Shown: piece after piece, positions 1 to 10,198 of the stretch
Numbering within the stretch: position 1 is the first letter of the stretch
How the letters are laid out: each line of letters starts with the position of its first letter
Origin: JBMDXB01 sp048594975
GTDB taxonomy: Bacteria; Acidobacteriota; Vicinamibacteria; Vicinamibacterales; 2-12-FULL-66-21
Length of the DNA: 19,335 nt
Assembly: GCA_048594975.1 (NCBI GenBank)
Contig: JBMDXQ010000139.1
Coordinates: 1-19,335, forward strand
Direction of reading: 5' to 3'
The notes under the pieces: generated by a model
The model's input: the letters and a program-made list of their open reading frames with translations, nothing else
Told to the model about the DNA's origin: nothing
Database searches by the model: none
Program-made: the position numbers and the translations under genes

Positions 1-1
1 G

Positions 2-2074
2 TGCGGCGCGGCGCGCAAGACGGGCGTCCTCGACGGGTCGCAGATCCCCTGTTCGATTACCGCCCACCCGCGGGTTTACAACGACCGCGACAACGAGGTC
101 ATTGTCGGGCTGCAGACCGACGCGCCGCTGAAGCGCGCGATCATGCCGAACGGCGGCTTTCGGCTCGTCGCGTCGGCGCTGAAGGCGTACGGCTACGAAC
201 CCGATCCACATGTCGTCGAGGCGTTCACGAAGTACCGGAAGACGCACAACGACGCGGTGTTCGACGCGTATACCGCTGAAGTGCGGCGCTGCCGCAGCTC
301 GCACATTCTCACGGGGCTCCCCGACGCGTACGGCCGCGGCCGCATCATCGGCGACTACCGCCGGGTAGCGCTCTACGGCGTCAAGCGGCTCGTCGAGCGG
401 AAGAAGGAAGAGAAGCGCGGCCTCGACGCCTTTCCCTCGACCGACGACATCATCCGCGATCGCGAGGAGCTCGCCGAGCAGATTCGCGCGCTCGAGGAAC
501 TGCGGCAGATGGCGGCGAGCTACGGGTTCGACATCTCGGGCCCGGCGCGGACCGCGAAGGACGCGGTGCAGTGGCTGTATTTCGGCTACCTCGCGGGCGT
601 CAAGGAGCAGAACGGCGCGGCGATGTCGCTCGGCCGGACGTCGACGTTTCTCGATGTCTACATCGAGCGCGACCTCGCGTCCGGCGCGCTGACCGAGGAG
701 CAGGCGCAGGAAATCATCGACGACTTCGTCATCAAGCTGCGGATCGTCCGGTTCCTCCGTACGCGCGAATACGACGACCTGTTCGCCGGGGATCCGACGT
801 GGGTCACCGAGTCGATCGGCGGTGTCGGCGACGACGGGCGGTCGCTCGTGACCAAGACGAGCTTCCGCTTCCTGCAGACGCTCTACAACCTCGGCCCCGC
901 CCCCGAGCCGAATCTGACGATCTGGTACTCCCCCCGGCTGCCGGACGGGTTCCGGCAGTTCGCCGCCAGGGTCGCGATCGACACCAGCTCGATCCAGTTC
1001 GAGAGCGACGAGATCATGCGCCGCGCCTGGGGCGACGACGGCGCGATTGCGTGCTGCGTGTCGCCGATGCTCCTGGGCAAGCAGATGCAGTTCTTCGGCG
1101 CGCGCGCCAACCTCGCCAAGTGCTTCCTCTACGCGATCAACGGCGGCCGGGACGAAATCAGCGGCGAGCAGGTCGCGCCCGCCTCGTCGCCCGTGGCGGG
1201 CGACGTCCTGGAGTTCGACGATGTGCTCGATCGGTTCGAGCGGATGATGGACTGGCTCGCCGGCGTCTACGTCAACGCGATGAACGTCATCCACTACATG
1301 CACGACAAGTACGCCTACGAGCGGATCGAAATGGCGCTGCACGATTACGCCCCGCTCCGCACGATGGCTTTCGGCATCGCGGGCCTGTCGGTCGTCGCCG
1401 ACAGCCTCTCGGCCATCAAGTTCGCGACGGTGAACGTCCTCCGCGACGAGACCGGGCTCGTCACCGACTACCGCACCGAAGGGGACTTCCCGAAGTTCGG
1501 CAACAACGACAACCGCGTCGATCAGCTGGCGGTGTGGGCCGTCAGCACGTTCATGAACAAGCTGCGGAAGTACCCGACCTACCGGAACGCGATGCACACG
1601 CAGTCGATCCTCACGATTACCTCGAACGTCGTGTACGGCAAGGCCACGGGCCACACGCCGGACGGCCGCCGCCGCGGCGAGCCGTTCGCGCCGGGAGCGA
1701 ACCCGATGCACGGGCGTGACAGCCGCGGCATCCACGCCTCGGCCGCCTCCGTCGCCAAGATCCCGTACCGCGACGCCGCGGACGGCATCTCGCTGACCAC
1801 GACGCTCGTGCCGCAGGGCCTCGGCCGCGTCGCGGAGGACCGGATCACGAACCTGACCGCGATGCTCGACGCGTTCTTCAGCAGCACCGGCTACCACATG
1901 AACGTGAACGTCCTCAATCGCGACACGCTGCTCGACGCCGTCGATCACCCGGAGAAGTACCCGAACCTCACCATCCGGGTGTCGGGCTACGCGGTCAACT
2001 TTGTGCGGCTCACCCGCGAACAGCAGATGGACGTCATCAATCGGACCTTCCATGGAGGAGATCGTCATGGCTGA
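2..2074 (+). CDS. pflB: Formate C-acetyltransferase (pyruvate formate-lyase), 5'-truncated by the window
   Basis: Cytoplasmic glycyl-radical enzyme that converts pyruvate and CoA to acetyl-CoA and formate in anaerobic metabolism. The frame is open from base 2, giving 690 visible residues; by recalled alignment to the 760-residue E. coli PflB about 60 N-terminal residues lie outside the window. The adjacent catalytic cysteines are codons 1052-1057 (IACCVSPM, as Cys418-Cys419 of E. coli), followed by the conserved GKQMQFFGARANLAK stretch. The radical glycine is codon 1985-1987 in RVSGYAVNF, near the C-terminus as expected. Blocks such as LTGLPDAYGRGRIIGDYRR and GRTSTFLDVYIERDL are nearly identical to true PFL, which argues against glycerol dehydratase or choline lyase homologues. 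An internal ATG at 143 is not the start, because homology continues upstream of it. The gene overlaps pflA by 8 bp. Its promoter is outside the window. Confidence 0.97.
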   Translation, partial: CGAARKTGVLDGSQIPCSITAHPRVYNDRDNEVIVGLQTDAPLKRAIMPNGGFRLVASALKAYGYEPDPHVVEAFTKYRKTHNDAVFDAYTAEVRRCRSSHILTGLPDAYGRGRIIGDYRRVALYGVKRLVERKKEEKRGLDAFPSTDDIIRDREELAEQIRALEELRQMAASYGFDISGPARTAKDAVQWLYFGYLAGVKEQNGAAMSLGRTSTFLDVYIERDLASGALTEEQAQEIIDDFVIKLRIVRFLRTREYDDLFAGDPTWVTESIGGVGDDGRSLVTKTSFRFLQTLYNLGPAPEPNLTIWYSPRLPDGFRQFAARVAIDTSSIQFESDEIMRRAWGDDGAIACCVSPMLLGKQMQFFGARANLAKCFLYAINGGRDEISGEQVAPASSPVAGDVLEFDDVLDRFERMMDWLAGVYVNAMNVIHYMHDKYAYERIEMALHDYAPLRTMAFGIAGLSVVADSLSAIKFATVNVLRDETGLVTDYRTEGDFPKFGNNDNRVDQLAVWAVSTFMNKLRKYPTYRNAMHTQSILTITSNVVYGKATGHTPDGRRRGEPFAPGANPMHGRDSRGIHASAASVAKIPYRDAADGISLTTTLVPQGLGRVAEDRITNLTAMLDAFFSSTGYHMNVNVLNRDTLLDAVDHPEKYPNLTIRVSGYAVNFVRLTREQQMDVINRTFHGGDRHG

Positions 2075-2912
2075 GGCTCGGACGCCGCCGCAGATACCGC
2101 TCGAGGCGCGAAGCCCGTTTGAGCTGCGCGTCGACCTCGGCAAGGACGTTCCCGAAGCCACCGTCCGCGCCGCGCTCGCCTCCGGTGACATGGGATTCCT
2201 GCATTCCTTCACCACCGGCGCGACCGTGGACGGGCCTGGCGTGCGCGTGGTCGCCTGGACGACCGGCTGCATGTGGCGATGCGTGTACTGCCACAATCCG
2301 GACACCTGGACGATGACCAACGGCATACCGGTGACCGTCGCGAGGGCCACCGAGGAGCTGGAGAAATACCGCCACGGGCTGCGGATCATGGCAGGCGGCT
2401 TCACGTTGAGCGGCGGGGAACCGCTGATGCAGCATCGCTTCGCCGCCAAGCTGCTCAAGGCGGCCAAGGGCCTCGGCATTCACACCGCCCTCGACACCAA
2501 CGGCTATTACGGCGACCGCCTCACAGATGCCGACCTCGAGGCGATCGACCTCGTGCTGCTCGACCTCAAGGCCTGGGATCCCGACCGCCACCGGCGCGTC
2601 ACCGGGATGGCCGTGTGGCCGACCCTGGAGTTCGCACGTCGCCTCGCCCTCCGCAACCGTCCCGTGTGGCTGCGGTTCGTCCTCGTTCCCGGGCTGACCG
2701 ACGACGCGGAGGACATCACCCACATCGCGGATTTCGCCGCGTCACTTGGCAACGTGGAGCGCGTCGACGTGCTGCCCTTCCACCAGATGGGCAAGTACAA
2801 GTGGGCGCAGCTCGGGATGACCTACACGCTGGACGACGTGGAGCCCCCCTCCATCGAGGCCATCGACCGGACGTGCGGCCTGTTCCGCGCGGCGGGCCTG
2901 AAAGCCTACTGA
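2067..2912 (+). CDS. pflA: Pyruvate formate-lyase-activating enzyme (radical SAM)
   Basis: Radical-SAM activase that installs the glycyl radical on PflB using S-adenosylmethionine and a [4Fe-4S] cluster. The protein has 281 residues (E. coli PflA has 246); the extra length is an N-terminal extension of about 35 residues. The cluster motif CxxxCxxC is Cys68, Cys72 and Cys75 (CMWRCVYCHNPDTW). The SAM-binding TLSGGEPL and the core LDTNGYYGD and LVLLDLKAWD follow, and the C-terminal LPFHQMGKYKW matches E. coli LPYHELGKHKW. ATG 2067 is chosen because GGAGG at 2054-2058 lies 8 bp upstream; ATG 2052 and GTG 2001 in the same frame lack such a site. It overlaps the end of pflB, so the pair is translationally coupled. 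A strong inverted repeat follows 20 bp after the stop. Confidence 0.96.
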   Translation: MAEARTPPQIPLEARSPFELRVDLGKDVPEATVRAALASGDMGFLHSFTTGATVDGPGVRVVAWTTGCMWRCVYCHNPDTWTMTNGIPVTVARATEELEKYRHGLRIMAGGFTLSGGEPLMQHRFAAKLLKAAKGLGIHTALDTNGYYGDRLTDADLEAIDLVLLDLKAWDPDRHRRVTGMAVWPTLEFARRLALRNRPVWLRFVLVPGLTDDAEDITHIADFAASLGNVERVDVLPFHQMGKYKWAQLGMTYTLDDVEPPSIEAIDRTCGLFRAAGLKAY

Positions 2913-2931
2913 CGCGCACCGTCGCCGGTCG

Positions 2932-2967
2932 CCGGACCTCCATGACCCCGGTCAGCCGGAGGTCCGG
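2932..2967 (+). terminator. Inverted repeat after pflA, probable transcript end
   Basis: A perfect 10-bp inverted repeat: CCGGACCTCC (2932-2941) and GGAGGTCCGG (2958-2967) with a 16-nt loop. It begins 20 bp after the pflA stop codon. There is no run of T after it, so it may be a 3'-end stabiliser or a factor-assisted terminator rather than a classic intrinsic one. Confidence 0.5.
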
Positions 2968-2977
2968 AATACCTGGG
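2962..2977. promoter_or_regulatory. Possible degenerate fourth copy of the 16-bp palindromic operator
   Basis: The 16 bases GTCCGGAATACCTGGG agree with the operator consensus CTCCGGYATRCCGGAG (see 11981-12015) at 12 positions. No convincing second half-repeat lies 19-20 bp downstream, unlike the three better copies. It overlaps the 3' arm of the post-pflA hairpin, which may explain the resemblance. If real, it would act on the gene starting at 3176. Confidence 0.2.
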
Positions 2978-3001
2978 GCTTCCGCCGCCTTTCCGGCCCG
3001 C

Positions 3002-3032
3002 TTGCCCCAGTCAGGCGAGAAGCGAGTAGAAT
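3002..3032 (+). promoter_or_regulatory. Possible sigma-70-type promoter for the 3176 gene
   Basis: TAGAAT at 3027-3032 is one base from the TATAAT -10 consensus and is one of few AT-rich hexamers here. The -35 candidate TTGCCC (3002-3007) is poor and the 19-bp spacer is long. The start codon would be about 140 bp downstream. A perfect 7-bp hairpin (GGCGGGC 3042-3048, GCCCGCC 3058-3064) would lie in the leader. Confidence 0.3.
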
Positions 3033-3175
3033 CCCCCCGACGGCGGGCGTGGAAGGTGCCCGCCGAGCGGCGCGCGCGAGGGTGGCGCGCCTCTCAACCA
3101 CTGCCTTGGTTCACGGCTAGAGGAGTGCGTCGCAGCGCAGGCCCTCAGGTCGTACCGCGTCTCGGGAGTGGACCC

Positions 3176-3958
3176 ATGGGCATTCCCAGTCGGTTGGTCG
3201 TCGCCTGTGCGTGGCTGCTTGCCGGCGTGACCGATGCCTCGGCCCAACCTGTGGCGGCGCAGCCCACGAAGCCGGAATACGTCGACGAAGATACGGCCAC
3301 TCTCTCTCCCGAACGTGAAAGGGAGTTGACGGCCTGGCTCACCGCGATGAAAGAATGGCGGCGGTTCGACGCGAGGTGGTCCAATCGGCCCGCGCGAGAC
3401 AAGTTAGGACGAATCACCGCCCGTCCGCCCGTGCCCCCTTTCCCCGAGTGGCTGCCCGCGCACTGCGCCACCGCGGAGCGCGCCGGCGTGCTGGATCTGC
3501 AGGCGCGCACGAGGCTGGCCTGCCGGCTGCTCCAGGATCCGCGCGCCCCGGCTGACTCCGCCTCCCCACAGGTCCAGACGACGCGCCTCGAGGCGGAACG
3601 TCCGCCGAAGCGCAGCATGTTCCTGACGCGCGTGCATCTGGACGGTCTTTGGACGACGACGAGCAGCGGCCGCAGTTACGGGATCATCGGCTCCCACCTG
3701 AGCCTCGTGGACGTCGGACGCCTGCAGGTGTTCGGACCACCCGGCGTGCTCCTCCTGACCGTGCCGCAGGGCGATGGTTCGCGCCGCATGGAGCTTGGCT
3801 ACACCTGGGGCCTGAGCATCCGGCTGACCGACGTTCGCCTGCTCGGGTCGAAGGAGATGACCCTTTTCATGAACGTCTCGAAGGTCTGGCTGTCGGGCGG
3901 CGGCAGCTCCGACATCGTCGGCCTGTCGCTCGCGCCGCGCGCGCGCTCGAGGCGGTAG
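3176..3958 (+). CDS. Secreted protein of unknown function
   Basis: I do not recognise this 260-residue protein. It starts with a typical Sec signal peptide (MGIPSRLVVACAWLLAGVTDASAQ), so the mature part is probably periplasmic or outer-membrane associated. Residues about 25-145 are Pro/Arg-rich and hydrophilic with two Cys (HCATAERAG and RLACRLL). Residues about 145-255 look like a beta-rich domain of short alternating strands with many Gly, suggesting a sandwich or small barrel. ATG 3176 is chosen because GGGAG (3164-3168) lies 7 bp upstream and the signal peptide starts there; the frame stays open far upstream but only as an out-of-frame shadow of pflA. It stands alone between pflA and the beta-barrel gene. 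A weak sigma-54-like site at 3114-3129 and a weak sigma-70-like site at 3002-3032 lie upstream. Confidence 0.75.
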   Translation: MGIPSRLVVACAWLLAGVTDASAQPVAAQPTKPEYVDEDTATLSPERERELTAWLTAMKEWRRFDARWSNRPARDKLGRITARPPVPPFPEWLPAHCATAERAGVLDLQARTRLACRLLQDPRAPADSASPQVQTTRLEAERPPKRSMFLTRVHLDGLWTTTSSGRSYGIIGSHLSLVDVGRLQVFGPPGVLLLTVPQGDGSRRMELGYTWGLSIRLTDVRLLGSKEMTLFMNVSKVWLSGGGSSDIVGLSLAPRARSRR

Positions 3959-4000
3959 CCGCGCATCCCTTCAGGCTCGGCCGGCCTCAGGAGCTCGTCC

Positions 4001-4036
4001 CTCCACTATGCCGGAGTTCCTCCGGCGATGCGGAAG
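4001..4036. promoter_or_regulatory. Tandem palindromic operator, copy A (putative enhancer)
   Basis: Two adjacent sites resembling CTCCGGYATRCCGGAG: CTCCACTATGCCGGAG (4001-4016) and CTCCGGCGATGCGGAAG (4020-4036, one base longer). The central ATs are 20 bp apart. The right half of site 1 and the left half of site 2 also form a perfect 7-bp hairpin, GCCGGAG (4010-4016) with CTCCGGC (4020-4026). The centre (about 4019) lies about 113 bp upstream of the -24 GG at 4132-4133. The element lies wholly between genes. Confidence 0.5.
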
Positions 4037-4130
4037 GGTGTGCGGTGTGTCCCGGGTGTCCGGTCCCGCAAATCAACCCAACGGTGCTGTTTTCGGGCCG
4101 TTTCTCGCCCATGCTGAACCGCTGTCCGGT

Positions 4131-4146
4131 TGGCATGTGCGGTGCT
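4131..4146 (+). promoter_or_regulatory. Putative sigma-54 (-24/-12) promoter of the beta-barrel gene
   Basis: TGGCATG-TGCG-GTGCT. GG at 4132-4133 and GC at 4144-4145 are 12 bp apart, as RpoN promoters require. The family consensus is TGGCACG-N4-TTGCW. Transcription would begin near 4157, leaving a leader of about 19 nt that contains the ribosome-binding site AAAGGA at 4162-4167. AATCAA at 4071-4076, between operator A and this promoter, resembles half of an IHF site. Confidence 0.5.
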
Positions 4147-4175
4147 GTTGCCACCCTCCAGAAAGGATGGCGCCC

Positions 4176-4916
4176 ATGCGGCACAAGACAGTGTTCGTTT
4201 TCCTGCTCGCAGCACTCCTCGTGGCCACGGTCCCGGCCGTGGCGCAGGCGCAGGACCAGCGCGTGCACTTCTCGTTCGGCGGCGGCTTCACCATGCCGAA
4301 CTCGGAAGTCCGCGATCGACTCGGAGACGGCTACAACTTCAATTTCGGTATAGACGTGGCGGTCACGCCGATCGTCAGCATCGAAGGGCTGTACAGCTTC
4401 AACGGCCTGGGAGATAAGCGGATCTCGATTCCGACCAGCCCGGTCGCGACCCCTCTGGCGGACGAGACGACGCCGACCGACTTCTTCGCCGACATGAACA
4501 TGCAGGCCTTCACCGGGAGCGTCATCCTGCAGGCGCCCGAGGGTGGTGTCCGGCCCTACGGCCTGGTCGGCATGGGCGTGTTCTATCGCCCGATCAAGGT
4601 GACCACGCCTGGGGTCGGCTACGCGCCGGGATACTGCGACCCGTGGTGGTACGTGTGCTATCCGGGTGGCTGGGTGCCGGTCGAGAACATCGTCGGCGAA
4701 CGCAGCTCCACGGACTTCGGCATGAGCTTCGGCGGCGGTGTGAGGTTCGGACCGGCCTATGCCGAGCTGCGCTATCACTACATCTGGGGTCCTACGATTG
4801 AAGGGATTCCGCAGGTGGAGAACCCGATCGCCGGCGACCCGACAGGGACGTCGCCACTTGCCGGCCAGAAGGCCAACGGCCAGTTCCTGGCCACGACCTT
4901 CGGCATCCGCTTCTGA
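4176..4916 (+). CDS. Outer-membrane beta-barrel protein (OmpA/porin-like small barrel)
   Basis: A 246-residue protein with a clear Sec signal peptide (MRHKTVFVFLLAALLVATVPAVAQA) and a mature chain of alternating amphipathic strands, such as VHFSFGGGFTMP, YNFNFGIDVAV and VSIEGLYSFNG. It ends in ATTFGIRF; the terminal Phe is the usual signal for BamA insertion. This fits the 8-stranded outer-membrane barrel class, whose members are adhesins, small porins or structural proteins, so the exact role is unknown. An aromatic stretch, YCDPWWYVCYPGGW, with two Cys five residues apart, probably forms a disulphide-closed loop. ATG 4176 is chosen over ATG 4167 because AAAGGA (4162-4167) then lies 8 bp upstream. 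A sigma-54-type promoter and tandem palindromic operator precede it, so I infer control by the activator at 12730. Confidence 0.85.
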   Translation: MRHKTVFVFLLAALLVATVPAVAQAQDQRVHFSFGGGFTMPNSEVRDRLGDGYNFNFGIDVAVTPIVSIEGLYSFNGLGDKRISIPTSPVATPLADETTPTDFFADMNMQAFTGSVILQAPEGGVRPYGLVGMGVFYRPIKVTTPGVGYAPGYCDPWWYVCYPGGWVPVENIVGERSSTDFGMSFGGGVRFGPAYAELRYHYIWGPTIEGIPQVENPIAGDPTGTSPLAGQKANGQFLATTFGIRF

Positions 4917-4918
4917 GG

Positions 4919-5004
4919 GGAGGCTGCCGCGCTGCCGGTGCCGCGCGACGGCAGGCCTCCGCTCATCCCGCCCGGCCGCGCGACGATTCGTCCGGGCCGG
5001 GCGG
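4919..5004 (+). terminator. Two consecutive hairpins after the beta-barrel gene
   Basis: The first hairpin begins 2 bp after the stop: GGAGGCTGCCG (4919-4929) with CGGCAGGCCTCC (4949-4960), one bulged base. The second is a perfect 10-bp stem, CCGCCCGGCC (4968-4977) with GGCCGGGCGG (4995-5004). Neither is followed by a T run. They probably mark the end of the barrel transcript. The ion channel gene starts 35 bp later. Confidence 0.5.
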
Positions 5005-5039
5005 AACTTACTCGCCCGATCTTACGGTCGTGACTGCCG

Positions 5040-5489
5040 ATGCTCACGAAGCTGCTCGCGGCGTGGGCCCTGATGGCCGTGTGCGTCGCCATTCACGGCG
5101 GCGGCGTGACATCGGCCTTGCGCTGGGCTCGTCAGCAGCGATCGACCGGCCGGCAATTCTGGCGCAGGACGTGGCTCTTCACTCGCGTCGCCGGCTGGAT
5201 GGTTTTCCTCCATCTGCTCGAGATCTCGGTCTGGGCGTTTTTCTACGCGGCGAGGGGAGCAATCCCGGACCTGCAGTCGGCCTTCTACTTCAGCGCCGTG
5301 ACCTACACCACCACCGGTTACGGCGATCTCGTGCTGCCCGAGCAGTGGCGGCTGGTAGGCGGCGTGGAAGCGCTCACCGGGATCCTGATGTGCGGCTGGT
5401 CGACGGGATTCTTCTTCGCGGTCGTGAGCCGGATCGACGCGGCGCCTGAGGAGCGGTCCGATTCGCTCAGGTCCGACGCCGGCGCTTGA
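5040..5489 (+). CDS. Small ion channel protein with potassium selectivity filter
   Basis: A 149-residue inner-membrane protein of the Ion_trans_2 type. Hydrophobic segments lie at about 3-26, 46-70 and 104-130. Between the last two is a pore loop with TTTGYGD (residues 90-96), the potassium filter signature. It therefore has one more N-terminal membrane segment than a minimal two-TM pore. There is no RCK/TrkA_N or cyclic-nucleotide domain, so gating is not evident. A tetramer would be expected. No good ribosome-binding site precedes ATG 5040, so the start is less certain than the family call. The last 23 bp overlap the 3' end of atpC on the other strand. Confidence 0.85.
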   Translation: MLTKLLAAWALMAVCVAIHGGGVTSALRWARQQRSTGRQFWRRTWLFTRVAGWMVFLHLLEISVWAFFYAARGAIPDLQSAFYFSAVTYTTTGYGDLVLPEQWRLVGGVEALTGILMCGWSTGFFFAVVSRIDAAPEERSDSLRSDAGA

Positions 5490-5877
5490 CCTGCAGCTGC
5501 GCCAGGGCGCGCGCCAGCGAGGCGTTGACGGTCGCCACTTCTTCGTCCGAGATCTTCTCCTGGAGTCGGGCCGCGGCGCGCTGACGTGCTTCTTCGGCCT
5601 TCGCTTCGTCGATGTGGTCGGCGGGAATGGCCATATCGGTGACAATGGAGACGGCCGTTGCGCTCACGTCCACGAGACCTCCACCCACGGCGAGCACGCG
5701 CTCCTGCCCGCCCTTCGTGACGATGATCTCGCCGGGCACGATCTGGGTGATGACGCGAACGTGATTCGGGTACACGCCCATCTGCCCTTCGATCGCGGGC
5801 AGCGTGACCATCTCCACGTCCTCGGAGAAGGCGACCTCCTGTGGGGTCACGATTTCCAGTCTGAGGGTCTCGGCCAT
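5467..5877 (-). CDS. atpC: ATP synthase F1 epsilon subunit
   Basis: A 136-residue protein (E. coli has 139), the last gene of the ATP synthase operon. It belongs to the central rotor stalk with gamma and can inhibit ATP hydrolysis. Residues about 5-85 form the beta-sandwich domain (LRLEIVTPQEVAFSEDVEMV, then GQMGVYPNHV in the position of the usual GEMGILPGH). Residues about 90-130 are the two C-terminal helices (DEAKAEEARQRAAARLQE). ATG 5875-5877 fits the family N-terminus and lies 29 bp after the atpD stop. The C-terminus KRRRRT is unusually basic. This end overlaps the ion channel gene by 23 bp, tail to tail. Confidence 0.96.
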   Translation of the reverse strand: MAETLRLEIVTPQEVAFSEDVEMVTLPAIEGQMGVYPNHVRVITQIVPGEIIVTKGGQERVLAVGGGLVDVSATAVSIVTDMAIPADHIDEAKAEEARQRAAARLQEKISDEEVATVNASLARALAQLQVKRRRRT

Positions 5878-5906
5878 ATCAGCGACCAGTTGCCAGCTTC
5901 CAGCAT

Positions 5907-7310
<1,404 letters not shown>

Positions 7311-7345
7311 GTCCGCACCTGTTCGAACGGGCGGCCGGGCCGCCC

Positions 7346-8212
7346 TCATCCAGCCTGACCGCCGGCGATTTCCAGCAGTTCCTTGGTGATGTTGCCCTGC
7401 CGCAGCTTGTTGTATTCGAGGGTCAGCTCGTCGATCAGCGCCTCGGCGGCGTCGGTCGCGTTCTTCATCGACACCATGCGGGCGCTCTGCTCGCTCGCCT
7501 TCGCGCTCAGCAGCACGAAGTAGATGTAGATGTTCAGGTAATGGCCGAGGAGGTAGCTCAGAACCGCGTCCACGTCCGGCTCGAACAGCGACTCTTCCAC
7601 GTCGCCGGAGGGCGCCTTCTCCAGGTCGGCTCCGGGGATGCTCAGGCCCGTGATGGCGCCGACCGGCAGATACTCGAGGGTCACGGGCTGCTGCGTCAGC
7701 GTGTTGACGAAGCGCGTACCGACGATCTGCACCTGGTCCACCTCGCGGCGCAGGTAGAGATCGCGCGCGAACGCGGCTATCGCCCGGGCCTCGGGGAACG
7801 TCGGGGAGTCGCCGTAGGCGAACTCGGCGGCGAGCTGCCGCCGCGTACGGGCGACGAACTGCGCCGCCTTGCGGCCGGCGGTGATGAAGATCGTCGAGGC
7901 GGGATCGAACTGCGACGCGAGCCGAAAGACGTTCGTGTTGAGGGCGCCGCAGAGCCCCTTGTCCGCGGCGACGAGCACGACCGCCCGCTTGCGGACCTCG
8001 CGCACCTCGAGCAGCGGGTGGACCAGAGCGGGCACGTGCAGCGTGGCGCTGCGCTGGATCCGGTAGAGCATGCGGACGAACGGCATCGCGGCGGTGGCCG
8101 CCTGCTGCGCCCGCCGCATCTTCGACGCCGCCACCATCTGCATGGCCCGCGTGATCTGCGCGGTGCCGCTGACCGATTTGATCCGCCGACGAAGATCGCG
8201 AGGTGAATGCAT
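7346..8212 (-). CDS. atpG: ATP synthase F1 gamma subunit
   Basis: A 288-residue central rotor shaft (E. coli has 287). The N-terminal helix has the family signature RRRIKSVSGTAQITRAMQMVAASKMRRAQ, and the C-terminal helix ends NATDAAEALIDELTLEYNKLRQGNITKELLEIAGG, matching the LTLxYNKxRQAxITxELxEI motif. The Rossmann-like middle contains VLVAADKGLCGALN. ATG 8210-8212 fits the family start, although no clear ribosome-binding site lies in the 18-bp gap after atpA. Translational coupling to atpA is likely. Confidence 0.97.
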   Translation of the reverse strand: MHSPRDLRRRIKSVSGTAQITRAMQMVAASKMRRAQQAATAAMPFVRMLYRIQRSATLHVPALVHPLLEVREVRKRAVVLVAADKGLCGALNTNVFRLASQFDPASTIFITAGRKAAQFVARTRRQLAAEFAYGDSPTFPEARAIAAFARDLYLRREVDQVQIVGTRFVNTLTQQPVTLEYLPVGAITGLSIPGADLEKAPSGDVEESLFEPDVDAVLSYLLGHYLNIYIYFVLLSAKASEQSARMVSMKNATDAAEALIDELTLEYNKLRQGNITKELLEIAGGQAG

Positions 8213-8230
8213 GTCAGTGTCGGTTGGAAG

Positions 8231-9766
<1,536 letters not shown>

Positions 9767-9783
9767 GGCTCATCTCGTGAAAT

Positions 9784-10176
9784 TCACAAACGCGCCCCGA
9801 GCGCGGCCAGTCGCGCGCGCACGCTGCCGTCATAGACGTCACTGCCGATCCGGATGCGCATCCCGGCGATGAGCGCCGGGTTCTGGTCGAACGACGCGTG
9901 CAGGCCGGGGCCGTACAACCGCGTGAGGTCCGCACGCACGGCGTCGCGAACCGGCGCCGGCAGCGCCGCCGCGCTCTCGACCCGCGCCGTGTGGCGGTCG
10001 CGATCGAGCCGCACCAGCCGCTGGAACGCCCCCAGGAGGGAGAGTACGCTGCGGTGCGTCGAGGCACCCAGTCGCTGCGCCGCCTGCCGCACGCGATCCT
10101 CGTCGAGCCGGCCGTCCACGACGCACAGGCGGAACAGCCGGCGCGCGGCACGCTCGATCTTCTTGTTGCGTCTCAT
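9784..10176 (-). CDS. atpH: ATP synthase F1 delta subunit, short form
   Basis: The peripheral-stalk subunit that joins the top of F1 to the b subunits. It has only 130 residues, against 177 in E. coli. The C-terminal half is typical, ending NPALIAGMRIRIGSDVYDGSVRARLAAL, which corresponds to the conserved LIGGxxIRVGDxVIDGSVxxxLxxL. The N-terminal domain, normally a six-helix bundle of about 105 residues, is cut to about 70, starting RRNKKIERAARRLFRLCVVDGRLDE. No in-frame start allows a longer version: ATG 10174-10176 lies 22 bp after the atpF stop. I recall similar short delta proteins from Verrucomicrobia and Acidobacteria, so this looks like a lineage form rather than a broken gene. Homology search would settle this. 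Confidence 0.92.
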   Translation of the reverse strand: MRRNKKIERAARRLFRLCVVDGRLDEDRVRQAAQRLGASTHRSVLSLLGAFQRLVRLDRDRHTARVESAAALPAPVRDAVRADLTRLYGPGLHASFDQNPALIAGMRIRIGSDVYDGSVRARLAALGARL

Positions 10177-10198
10177 CGACAGCCCCTGACCGCACTCG

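Noticed and set aside
4001..4036. REP-type repeat or intrinsic terminator as explanation of the palindromic elements
   Set aside because: The outer stem is strong in copies B and C but mostly lost in A, while the two tandem 16-bp palindromes and the spacing to the promoters hold in all three. No T runs follow. A genome-wide count could still revive this reading.
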